7,454 bases of DNA from Dehalococcoidia bacterium (GCA_030639215.1 DAOWDD010000019.1:1-7454), one strand, 5' to 3'; positions 1 to 5,584 are shown, counted from the first letter of the stretch. Numbers and translations are program-made. The notes: generated from the letters alone by a model not told the origin.

Positions 1-2
1 TA

Positions 3-422
3 GTTCGACCCAAAGGCTTTGATGTCAATATTTCACCAGATGCGTTTCATAGGTGGGCTACGGACTACCTACAATGTAAGAGAGATTTTCGAAGCCCTGA
101 CCGATTTTCTCCTGTACCGTACTTCCTGTTGTGTCGTGCTATTGAGCTTGAAATCAAGGCTAGACACTTGAAACATGTTGAGCAGAAAGATGTTAAATAT
201 AAATATTGGCATAGCCTAATTAAGGCATATAAAGCCCTAGATTCTGATGAGAAAATTCTTAGTCAAATTGAAGAGGAAGCGCTCGGAATAGCAAGTGAAA
301 TTTATAGTAAGAAAGACATGGAGTACTTTAACCCTCGGGACGCATTGACTGCATATAAACGCTTCCCTGATTTAGAGTCTTTAGAGTCAATAACAAGTAA
401 GATCATCGGATCATGGTACTAA
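3..422 (+). CDS. HEPN-like domain hypothetical protein, 5' end outside the window
   Basis: The frame is open from the left edge to the TAA at 420-422, giving at least 139 residues, so the gene is truncated by the window. An internal TTG at 129 could serve as a start, but clear coding sense continues upstream of it, so I treat the true start as lying outside. Near residues 35-55 there is a stretch reading PYFLLCRAIELEIKA, followed by YWHSLIKAYKAL at about 68-79. This pattern of a helix with a (C/H)AIEL-x-(I/L)KA core and then a histidine-plus-leucine helix is typical of HEPN-type helical proteins, many of which are toxin or RNase related or of unknown role. I do not see a confident RxxxxH catalytic motif, so activity cannot be claimed. 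Base composition is visibly more AT-rich than the genes beyond 1300, which fits accessory DNA. The family call is by eye and moderate. Confidence 0.5.
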   Translation, partial: VRPKGFDVNISPDAFHRWATDYLQCKRDFRSPDRFSPVPYFLLCRAIELEIKARHLKHVEQKDVKYKYWHSLIKAYKALDSDEKILSQIEEEALGIASEIYSKKDMEYFNPRDALTAYKRFPDLESLESITSKIIGSWY

Positions 423-684
423 TCTAGCAGTGACACAGAGTGTGTCTGCCCCCAAGATTAGCTACATCTTGTAATAGAGTCCCTCGGCTGTTTCAGCATA
501 GCCTGGGTGTAACCCCTTTCAATAACAGCATAGCAAGCACCACGATACAAGATTATTGTATTTTATGTGCAAGACTGGGGCTACTACATACCGGGTTATC
601 GGCAGCATGAAAGTTTTGGTGTCCATATAATCCACCCGACCTCAGCGGAATTAGTCTTCGATATATTGGACACAATACATTCCC
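423..684. other. Gap without a recognisable gene
   Basis: No open frame with coding character is visible on either strand. The stretch contains a small perfect hairpin (GACAC at 432-436 pairing with GTGTC at 442-446) just after the HEPN-like gene, without a T tract. It also contains a 7-base inverted repeat, GTGTCCA at 619-625 and TGGACAC at 667-673, each flanked by AT-rich DNA. Neither is long enough to name as an insertion-sequence end or a terminator. It is best read as degraded spacer inside the accessory region. Confidence 0.4.
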
Positions 685-939
685 TCAATCACCAGGATTA
701 GACCTATGTTCTTCCAAGAAAAAAACCACCCTTCTTGCCACATCCCCCCGTATCTCTTGGTACCAAACATCTCCTTCTTCAATTAATTGTTCAGCATAGT
801 CGGTATGGTTGTGCCGAATATAGGCTCCCACGGCTAGTTCTGCTTTTTTCTCTAAGGAATGTTTGCTGGTCCGCCCCACCCTACCACTTCCCACGTCAGT
901 TGCTCTTGAAGCTGCTCCCCAGGCAATTTCCCAAGCCAA
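685..939 (-). CDS. DUF2293-like protein, 5'-truncated
   Basis: This frame encodes about 84 residues from a TTG at 937-939. Around residues 17-50 it reads VGSGRVGRTSKHSLEKKAEL and then AVGAYIRHNHTDYAEQL. The A(V)xA(H/Y)(I/V)RHxxTxYxxxL pattern, preceded by a GSGRVGRT-like segment, matches what I recall of the DUF2293 family, whose function is unknown. Coding sense continues upstream of the TTG (NAAYEDLAWEIAW-like) to about 957, but no ATG or GTG start or clear ribosome binding site exists before the in-frame stop at 988-990. The 5' end therefore appears lost where it meets the recombinase remnant. The TTG start is a formal choice, and the gene may be a non-functional remnant. The protein is small, polar and lacks a signal peptide or membrane segment, so it would be cytoplasmic if made. 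Confidence 0.5.
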   Translation of the reverse strand: MAWEIAWGAASRATDVGSGRVGRTSKHSLEKKAELAVGAYIRHNHTDYAEQLIEEGDVWYQEIRGDVARRVVFFLEEHRSNPGD

Positions 940-949
940 GTCTTCATAG

Positions 950-1300
950 GCAGCGTTAAAGTTCAGAAACTGGCAACAAGAACTTGCTCAGGCTGAACAT
1001 CTTCTAGCCAATTCAGATATGGTGTGGCAAGCGTTCCAGGCTCAGTTACATGAACTTGACCGGTTCCGCTTTTTCGGCTTCGATCATGTATCCGCCGACC
1101 AGAAAAAGGAGTTACTGAATAGCTTACTCCAAGAGTTTGTGTTGTTTGAGGACGGTAGAATTGAACTCAGGGTCAAGTTGCCAGTTGACGAAAAGCAGGT
1201 AACTGATACTGTTTTAACCCTATCAAGAAATGATACCACCTTCGGTAACAATAATAGTGAAGGCTGGTTGATTAAGGCTTACTGCTCTCCCACCCTTTAG
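950..1300 (+). pseudogene. C-terminal fragment of a large serine recombinase
   Basis: The frame is open from just after a TAG at 947-949 to the TAG at 1298-1300, about 116 codons, with the first in-frame ATG at 1019. The translation begins as a charged helical stretch (WQQELAQAEHLL). It continues with DQKKELLNSLLQEFVLFEDG and then RIELRVKLP. The pattern of a coiled coil, then (D/E)(E/K)(K/R)(R/K)ELLxxL(L/V)xx(I/F)V and DGxIE(L/I)RxKLP, is characteristic of the C-terminal end of large serine site-specific recombinases. The catalytic resolvase domain, recombinase domain and zinc ribbon that normally precede this, some 400 residues, are absent. This is therefore a remnant and cannot be an active integrase. 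Its 3' end overlaps the convergent InlB-like gene by 29 bp. I see no ribosome binding site that would make the ATG at 1019 a real start. Confidence 0.6.
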
Positions 1301-2540
1301 GCTTAACTTCAATAACCAGATACAGGTCATACAGGCTGTTGTGGTCGACCTTTATTTTGTAGGTGCCGTTATATGCCACGGTAAAACTGAAGTCATGATA
1401 GGTTTTGTTTACCCAGTGCCCCCGGTAAATATCCTCCTGCCTCCCCTCCGGGTTAATGATCTCGAAGTTCCACCTGAAAGTACGGTCCCTGGTCTTGTAC
1501 TCTCCGGTAAGCTCGACAAAGCCTTCAATGATGCCGCCTCGGTCTAATACATTGGAAAACGAAATGACAGAGCCAGAGATTTCTCCGGCGGACATGGTAT
1601 ACTCTATCCTCTGTGCTATCGTCTCAAAATTAGCGGTTACCCTCTTGTCCGAGTCCATCGTAACGCTAACCTCCGGGCTGGTTCCGGAGACATCACCTGC
1701 CCACGAAATGAACTCATAGCCCGGGGAGGGTGTCGCTACTAGGGCTACCGAGCTGCCCGGCTCGTAGGTGCCACTGCCGGCATTTAGCATGCCGCCTTCA
1801 GGCGGACTGACTGACACCTCTAACCTGTACCGGACGATGCTAAAATTGGCAGTTACGCTCTTGTCCGAGTCCATCGTAACGGTGACCTCCGGGCTGGTCC
1901 CGGAGGTATCTCCGGTCCACGAAATGAACTCATAGCCCGGGGAGGGTGTTGCTGTCAGGGCCACCGAGCTGTCCGGCTCGTAGGTGCTACTGCCGCCACT
2001 TATCAGGCCGCCTTCAGGCGGACTGACTGAAGCCGATAAGGTGTACCGGATGGCGTGGAAATCGGCGGTTATATCCTTATCTCCGTCCATAGTAATGGTA
2101 ACCATCGGGCTTGTCCCGGAGGCATCTCCGGCCCACGAACCGAATTCATAACCTGCTGATGGCGTGGCCGTTAGGGTTACCGGGCTGCCATCACGGTAAT
2201 TGGCGCGAATCGGGCTAACGACACCGCCACAACTGGCGCTGACGCTGCCGCCGCCAGCGGGGTTTGCTGCGATGCTAAGACTGTACATCGGAAGAGGCGG
2301 CTGATAAGACTGAATACCGAACCAGGCCCCCAATCCGATCCCGACCGCAGCCGCGATGATGAGGATCCTCCTCCTCAGTGAAAACTGGTCCCACCACTCT
2401 ATCCGGGGAATTCTTGGTTTTTCTTTGACCTTGACCTTCGTAATCCGTTTCCGCCACCCCAGCCGGGTACTACGCTTAACCTGCGCTGGCTTACTACCGG
2501 GTTTTCTCTTTCTGAATAACTTCTTGAAGAAATCGAGCAT
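1272..2540 (-). CDS. Single-pass membrane protein with three InlB-like repeats
   Basis: The 422-residue product starts at an ATG (2538-2540). Residues 1-57 are very basic (many K/R) and should be cytoplasmic. A hydrophobic span at about 59-76 (ILIIAAAVGIGLGAWFGI) anchors the rest outside. Three repeats of exactly 72 residues end at ADF161, ANF233 and ANF305. Each has the ATPSxGYEFxSWxGDxSGTSP then VT(I/V)TMDxDKxxTA(D/N)F pattern of the divergent InlB B-repeat / bacterial repeat family, a beta-sandwich surface module. Repeats 2 and 3 agree at about 55 of 72 residues by my hand count. Residues about 311-414 form a different beta-rich domain ending in FSFTVAYNGTYKIKVDHNSL, resembling GOLD/emp24-like extracytoplasmic modules. 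A role in surface display or binding is inferred; the ligand is unknown. It lies 62 bp downstream of the coiled-coil gene on the same strand and is probably co-transcribed. A GGGGGC element well upstream of the ATG is only a weak ribosome binding site. Confidence 0.85.
   Translation of the reverse strand: MLDFFKKLFRKRKPGSKPAQVKRSTRLGWRKRITKVKVKEKPRIPRIEWWDQFSLRRRILIIAAAVGIGLGAWFGIQSYQPPLPMYSLSIAANPAGGGSVSASCGGVVSPIRANYRDGSPVTLTATPSAGYEFGSWAGDASGTSPMVTITMDGDKDITADFHAIRYTLSASVSPPEGGLISGGSSTYEPDSSVALTATPSPGYEFISWTGDTSGTSPEVTVTMDSDKSVTANFSIVRYRLEVSVSPPEGGMLNAGSGTYEPGSSVALVATPSPGYEFISWAGDVSGTSPEVSVTMDSDKRVTANFETIAQRIEYTMSAGEISGSVISFSNVLDRGGIIEGFVELTGEYKTRDRTFRWNFEIINPEGRQEDIYRGHWVNKTYHDFSFTVAYNGTYKIKVDHNSLYDLYLVIEVKPKGWESSKP
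1621..2276 (-). repeat. Three tandem 216-bp in-gene repeats
   Basis: Equivalent bases recur every 216 bp (72 codons). The conserved block beginning CTTGTCCGAG occurs at 1644 and 1860, and its diverged counterpart lies at 2076. Two copies share an exact 33-base identity (1701-1733 and 1917-1949) and another of at least 20 bases starting at 1791 and 2007. The third copy, nearest the gene start, is clearly more diverged. This encodes the InlB-like modules and suggests expansion by in-frame tandem duplication. Confidence 0.85.
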
Positions 2541-2561
2541 ACCAGCGCTTGCCCCCGTTCG

Positions 2562-2581
2562 ATTGTTCCTGCTAGGACAAT
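2562..2581. other. Imperfect inverted repeat ahead of the InlB-like gene
   Basis: ATTGTTCC at 2562-2569 can pair with GGACAAT at 2575-2581, leaving one bulged base and a 5-base loop. It sits about 20-40 bases upstream of the InlB-like start codon, between the two minus-strand genes. It could be a leader hairpin or a protein-binding site. No T tract follows in either direction, so it is not a convincing terminator. Confidence 0.25.
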
Positions 2582-2602
2582 GATGGATATATTCTACTTA
2601 GA

Positions 2603-2833
2603 TTACGAACCCCTTTCCCGGGGCACTTTTTTCTTTTTTGCTGCCTTCTCCAGGCTCTTCAGTCTCAGTGAGTCAATGACCAGTGATTCAACGGAATCTT
2701 CAAGCTGGGTCAGTAGCGACTTTAGCTCCTCGACAATTTCCGGGTCGCTTTGCCTGATTTGCAGCAGCTGAAGCCTGATACCGACAAACAGCTCATCTAT
2801 CTGTTCACTGGACTCTTTTGTCATAGTTACCAT
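2603..2833 (-). CDS. Small coiled-coil hypothetical protein (76 aa)
   Basis: The ATG at 2831-2833 is preceded by GAGGTGG about 5 bases upstream, which supports this start over a second ATG at 2822-2824. The product is almost entirely helical and charged. Heptad-like leucine and isoleucine spacing runs over residues 10-60 (IDELFVGIRLQLLQIRQ, IVEELKSLLTQLEDSVESL), and the C-terminus is very basic (KAAKKKKVPRERGS). There is no signal peptide or membrane span, so it is probably cytoplasmic. I do not recognise a family. It is the first gene of a minus-strand pair with the InlB-like membrane protein, whose N-terminal cytoplasmic region is also strongly basic. A coiled-coil partner or regulator of that protein is possible, but this is inferred from adjacency only. 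Confidence 0.7.
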   Translation of the reverse strand: MVTMTKESSEQIDELFVGIRLQLLQIRQSDPEIVEELKSLLTQLEDSVESLVIDSLRLKSLEKAAKKKKVPRERGS

Positions 2834-2936
2834 TTTACCACCTCGCTGGCTTTCTGCATACCTGTATCTGGTGTCTTGGGGAAGTCGGTCTGGGTGATGG
2901 CATGGTGCTTCGCCAGAAACAACGAGGGCGAGTGTA

Positions 2937-2965
2937 TTGACAGGGGTATTATTATGGAGTATAAA
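2937..2965 (+). promoter_or_regulatory. Near-consensus sigma-70 promoter
   Basis: TTGACA at 2937-2942 matches the -35 consensus exactly. TATAAA at 2960-2965 matches five of six -10 bases. The spacer is the ideal 17 bases. Transcription would start near 2972 and give a leader of about 60 bases before the GTG of the 31-aa peptide at 3035. Read-through could also supply the MBL-fold gene. Confidence 0.65.
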
Positions 2966-2975
2966 AGAGTGTTAA
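2948..2975 (-). promoter_or_regulatory. Candidate divergent promoter overlapping the plus-strand promoter
   Basis: Read on the minus strand, TTAACA (2975-2970, five of six matches) and AATAAT (2953-2948, five of six) are separated by 16 bases. Transcription would start near 2941 and lead into the coiled-coil gene at 2833 with a leader of about 108 bases. The elements lie inside the plus-strand promoter footprint, so both could not be occupied at once. AT-rich sequence makes chance matches more likely, so this is weaker than its partner. Confidence 0.35.
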
Positions 2976-3034
2976 ATCGGTGGGCTGCGCATTCCCAGAA
3001 TATAAGTCCTTATCGATGTGATTGAGGAAAAGAA

Positions 3035-3130
3035 GTGAGTAGACGTACACGCATTATCGTGTGGATAATTGCCGGGCTGAGTATAGCATGCATCGCCTAC
3101 GGCATCTGGTTAGGCCAGCGGGTATGGTAG
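3035..3130 (+). CDS. 31-residue single-span membrane peptide
   Basis: A GTG at 3035-3037 opens a 31-codon frame ending in TAG at 3128-3130, preceded by GAGGAAAAGAA as a ribosome binding site 4-8 bases upstream. The peptide has a basic N-terminus (VSRRTR), then one hydrophobic span of about 20 residues (IIVWIIAGLSIACIAYGIWL), and a short basic tail ending GQRVW. The arginines before the span predict the N-terminus inside. A near-consensus promoter lies about 65 bases upstream, which strengthens the case that this is a real gene rather than chance. I recognise no family. Small one-span proteins of this kind often modulate a membrane complex, but nothing here identifies the partner. The MBL-fold gene follows 136 bp later. 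Confidence 0.5.
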   Translation: MSRRTRIIVWIIAGLSIACIAYGIWLGQRVW

Positions 3131-3179
3131 AAATCACGCTAGTCCCTTATTGTGGAGAAACAGGATGGTATAGAGTGAG

Positions 3180-3209
3180 TTGCACGGGGAAGAGACTTGT
3201 TGCTACAAT
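3180..3209 (+). promoter_or_regulatory. Candidate promoter of the MBL-fold gene
   Basis: TACAAT at 3204-3209 matches five of six -10 bases. TTGCAC at 3180-3185, 18 bases upstream, is a poor -35 match. Transcription would begin near 3216 and leave a 50-base leader before the ATG at 3267. Confidence 0.3.
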
Positions 3210-3266
3210 ATGTGTAGCTGAGCAGGCATTACCATAACTGAGAGAAGAGAGGAAATTACCGGAAGT

Positions 3267-3899
3267 ATGGATATTAGCTGGCTGGGACATTCTTGTTTCA
3301 GGATTAAGGGTAAGCAGACCACGGTTATTACCGACCCTTATTCGCCTGAACTGGGCTACACATTAGGCAAACACAGCGCCCGTATTGTAACGGTAAGTCA
3401 CCAGCACCCGGGGCATTCCTATGTTCAGGGTATTGGGGGTGAGCCGAGGCTGGTTACCGGACCGGGCGAGTATGAGATTGACGGCGTCCTGATTATAGGG
3501 ATAGCCGCCTTTCATGACGGAGAGAACGGCAGTATCAGGGGTAAAAACACCGTCTATCTTATGGAGGTAGATGAGGTATCGGTGTGTCACCTTGGTGACC
3601 TGGGGCATGTACTTACTGCTGAACAGGCGGAGGAGCTGGAGAGTGTGGATGTGCTGCTGGTCCCGGTAGGCGGGGTGTCCACTATTAATGGCCCTATGGC
3701 TGCCGGGGTAGTCCGGCAGCTTGCACCGAAGGTAGTGATTCCTATGCACTACCAGACTGAAGCGCTCAACCGGGAGCTTGAGCCGGTGGCGAGGTTCCTT
3801 AAGGAGATAGGGGTAGAGGAGGTTACCTCCAATACCAAGCTATCTTTTACCAAGTCAAGTCTGCCTGCCAGTACGCAGGTCTTCCTGCTTGATTATTGA
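3267..3899 (+). CDS. MBL-fold metal-dependent hydrolase (Lactamase_B_3 type)
   Basis: The 210-residue protein begins MDISWLGHSCFRI, the usual opening strand of small metallo-beta-lactamase-fold hydrolases related to UPF0173. The metal-motif loop is SHQHPGHS (H45, H47, H50). The aspartate of the classical HxHxDH is replaced by G49. Other expected elements are present: TDPYSPELG at 22-30, GPGEYEIDG at 65-73, H83-D84, a CHLGDLGH block (H108, D111, H114), and PMHYQTE with H161 near the C-terminus. I believe related Chloroflexota proteins also carry HPGH, so this may be a subfamily trait rather than damage. It has no signal peptide, so it is cytoplasmic. The substrate is unknown. ATG 3267 fits the fold's N-terminus. 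GGAAG lies very close to it and GAGAGG further up, so the ribosome binding site is ambiguous. It stands alone between its own candidate promoter and a 160-bp gap. Confidence 0.88.
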   Translation: MDISWLGHSCFRIKGKQTTVITDPYSPELGYTLGKHSARIVTVSHQHPGHSYVQGIGGEPRLVTGPGEYEIDGVLIIGIAAFHDGENGSIRGKNTVYLMEVDEVSVCHLGDLGHVLTAEQAEELESVDVLLVPVGGVSTINGPMAAGVVRQLAPKVVIPMHYQTEALNRELEPVARFLKEIGVEEVTSNTKLSFTKSSLPASTQVFLLDY

Positions 3900-3981
3900 G
3901 GTAGGCCTACGGCTTCTATGCTTTAACCCTAACCTTTTCGCCTCACTGGCGTTATAGTATTATAATTCACGATAACAGGTG

Positions 3982-4009
3982 TTGCAAAATAGCGGCATTA
4001 TGGTATAGT
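3982..4009 (+). promoter_or_regulatory. Candidate promoter of the DUF4349 lipoprotein gene
   Basis: TTGCAA at 3982-3987 (four of six -35 matches) and TATAGT at 4004-4009 (five of six -10 matches) are separated by 16 bases. Transcription would begin near 4016, about 45 bases before the ATG at 4061. A separate TATAAT at 3961-3966 has no good -35 partner. Confidence 0.4.
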
Positions 4010-4060
4010 AGAAGCCCGAACCGGTTCATTTCTGTTACCAAAAGGGAAGGGGGTTGTGCT

Positions 4061-4936
4061 ATGAAAAAGTCGGCCTTAGTTATGATGGCTGTGTTGCCGG
4101 TTACCCTGCTGCTTACCGGTCTTAACGGCTGTGCGGGTGAGGGAGAGTACGAAGCAATGCCATTTCCGGAGCCAGTGCCAGCGCCGGTGCGGGAAGGAAC
4201 AAAGCCAGCGGCACCGGGAATGGAAGAGCCCTCCTCGGGAGGTGATGTGGTGATACCGACCGAGCGGATGATAGTCCGTAACGGGGATATCTCGCTGGTG
4301 GTGGAAGATGTAGCTAATGCCCGGGATGATATAGAGCAGCTGGCGGCAGGGTTTGGTGGCTGGGTGGTGAACTCCAATATCTATGGTGAGGAAGAGGAGA
4401 TGAGGGGGTGGATCTCTATTCGTATTCCCAGCGATAAGTTTGACCAGGCGCTGGTCGAGCTCAGGGCGCTGGCGGTAAGGGTAACCTCAGAGAGCACCAG
4501 CACCCAGGATATAACCGAGGAATATGTTGACCTTCAGTCGCGGTTGAAGAACGCTGAGGCGACCGAGGGCCAGTATCTTGCCCTCTTGGAGCAGGCTGAG
4601 GAAGTGGATGACATCCTTAGTATCTATGAGGCATTGTCGCAGATACGCTATGAGATAGAGCAACTCAAGGGACGGATGCAGTATCTGGAGCAGACCTCGG
4701 CGATGAGCCTGATTTCGGTAAACCTGACCCCGGCGGTTAGCCTGGGGCCGCTGGTTTCCCCCGGCTGGAGTGCCAGCGAGTCGCTCAATGCCGCCATCCG
4801 TGGCCTGACCACCTTCGGGCAGGGGTTGGGGACAGCCTTTATCTGGATTGGTATCTTAAGCCCGATTTGGGGTACTGTGCTCGGGGTTACTTACTGGCGT
4901 CGCCGCCGGAGAAAAAAGACTCAGCAGACATCCTGA
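4061..4936 (+). CDS. DUF4349 domain lipoprotein with C-terminal membrane anchor
   Basis: The ATG follows a strong purine-rich ribosome binding site (GGGAAGGGGG, about 9 bases away). The 291-residue product has a lipoprotein signal: MKKSALVMMA, a hydrophobic core, then LNGC with C24 as the lipidated cysteine. A proline- and glutamate-rich linker (about 30-65) follows. The DUF4349 core starts at RMIVRNGDISLVVEDV (69-84) and continues through FGGWVVNSN and WISIRIPSDKFDQAL to the RVTSESTSTQDITEEYVDLQ segment (140-159). A coiled-coil stretch follows at about 160-212 (RLKNAEATEGQYLALLEQAE, IRYEIEQLKGRMQYLEQ). A C-terminal span (about 256-278) is followed by RRRRRKK, which should stay inside. The bulk is extracytoplasmic and tethered at both ends. 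The family has no established function to my knowledge. The last 16 bp overlap the convergent DUF167 gene. Confidence 0.88.
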   Translation: MKKSALVMMAVLPVTLLLTGLNGCAGEGEYEAMPFPEPVPAPVREGTKPAAPGMEEPSSGGDVVIPTERMIVRNGDISLVVEDVANARDDIEQLAAGFGGWVVNSNIYGEEEEMRGWISIRIPSDKFDQALVELRALAVRVTSESTSTQDITEEYVDLQSRLKNAEATEGQYLALLEQAEEVDDILSIYEALSQIRYEIEQLKGRMQYLEQTSAMSLISVNLTPAVSLGPLVSPGWSASESLNAAIRGLTTFGQGLGTAFIWIGILSPIWGTVLGVTYWRRRRRKKTQQTS

Positions 4937-5196
4937 ATCCGCTTAAGTGCTTCTTGGTGGCTTAAGCCGCAGGCCGCTACCGTCTTGTTGCGGCTGGTCT
5001 GTCCCCGGGTGATAGTGAGAGCTCTTTCACTGATGCCCAGCAGCCGGCTGAGAAAAACGAGCAACTCCCTGTTGGCTTTGCCTTTAACCGGTGGCGCTGC
5101 TACCTTTACCCGCAGCACCCCATCAGCAAAGCCGAGCACCTCGTTTCTCGGGGCGTTGGGGTAGACTCGCAGTGAGATTTTAGCTTCGTTTTCCAA
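4921..5196 (-). CDS. DUF167 (YggU-like) family protein
   Basis: The 91-residue product shows the full DUF167 pattern: ISLRVYPNAPRNEVLGF near the start, GVLRVKVAAPPVKGKANREL (about 26-45), then LVFLSRLLGI and ITRGQTSRNKTV (62-73). The PPVKGKAN and G-x-x-SRxK motifs are the family signatures and the length is typical. The family is a small cytoplasmic alpha/beta fold of unknown biochemical role, often near cell-division or YggT genes. The start is uncertain: the TTG at 5194-5196 fits the family's N-terminus, and I see no good ribosome binding site before it. It lies only 27 bp after the stop of the small membrane protein gene, so translational coupling is likely. Its stop codon overlaps the end of the convergent DUF4349 gene by 16 bp. 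Confidence 0.9.
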   Translation of the reverse strand: MENEAKISLRVYPNAPRNEVLGFADGVLRVKVAAPPVKGKANRELLVFLSRLLGISERALTITRGQTSRNKTVAACGLSHQEALKRIQDVC

Positions 5197-5223
5197 AATG
5201 GATAGAGTGAATGCAGTGAGCTA

Positions 5224-5409
5224 TTATTCCCCGCCTCTTCTTGCCGTACTAAAGGCGATAGAAGCCAGGAAAAGGACTCCACCCATAATAAGCCAGAACA
5301 TCCAGGTGAATTCGGGAAGTAGCGTGGGGATGACCCCTCCAGCGGTAAGACCACCCAGGGTGGCACATACCCCAGCAAGACCACCGAAAACAATAGCTGC
5401 TGTTCTCAT
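5224..5409 (-). CDS. Small two-span membrane protein (61 aa)
   Basis: The ATG at 5407-5409 is preceded by a textbook AAGGAGG about 8 bases upstream, which makes this start and gene convincing. The product has two hydrophobic segments, about 4-28 (AAIVFGGLAGVCATLGGLTA onward) and 35-54 (WMFWLIMGGVLFLASIAF), joined by a short PEFT-containing loop, and ends STARRGGE. The glycine-rich first span resembles many small holin- or YtxH-like peptides, but I can assign no family. It is the first gene of a minus-strand pair with the DUF167 gene and is divergent from the CinA-type gene across a 175-bp AT-rich gap (5410-5584) that presumably holds promoters for both directions. I found no minus-strand promoter there good enough to list. 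Confidence 0.72.
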   Translation of the reverse strand: MRTAAIVFGGLAGVCATLGGLTAGGVIPTLLPEFTWMFWLIMGGVLFLASIAFSTARRGGE

Positions 5410-5423
5410 TTAGATAACCTCCT
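5400..5423 (-). promoter_or_regulatory. Strong ribosome binding site
   Basis: Read on the minus strand, AAGAAGGAGG followed by TTATCTAA precedes the ATG. This is close to a perfect anti-16S match with ideal spacing. It fixes the start of the small two-span membrane protein and argues for high translation. Confidence 0.7.
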
Positions 5424-5584
5424 TCTTGTTTGCTGAGCAAATGCTCTGGAGCGCTCTTTGGCAGAATTATTTAGCTTTATCTTAGTCCCTTAGTTGCTAT
5501 ATACTAAATACTAAGTCTGGATAATAACACGAAATTGGTAAATAGTCTATAGTTTGAGCCACTATATTTTGGGGAGAGACTGAT

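Noticed and set aside
1790..1806. CCGCC-TTCA-GGCGG hairpins (also at about 2008-2022) that look like terminator stems
   Set aside because: They encode the SPPEGG turn of the InlB-like repeats and have no T tract. They arise from the codons.
2555..2570. GTTCGATT resembling a tRNA T-loop
   Set aside because: The flanking bases cannot form a T-arm and no acceptor, D or anticodon arms are present.
2611..2638. CCCC-TTTCCC-GGGG followed by T runs, resembling a plus-strand terminator
   Set aside because: The stem is only four pairs, and the sequence is the lysine-rich C-terminal coding end of the coiled-coil gene on the other strand.
2954..3025. A 23-codon ATG frame upstream of the 31-aa peptide
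   Set aside because: Its ATG lies inside the promoter spacer, so it would not be on the transcript, and it has no convincing ribosome binding site.
3901..3910. Perfect palindrome GTAGGCCTAC just after the MBL-fold gene
   Set aside because: Ten bases with no loop or T tract is likely by chance. No operator context is visible.
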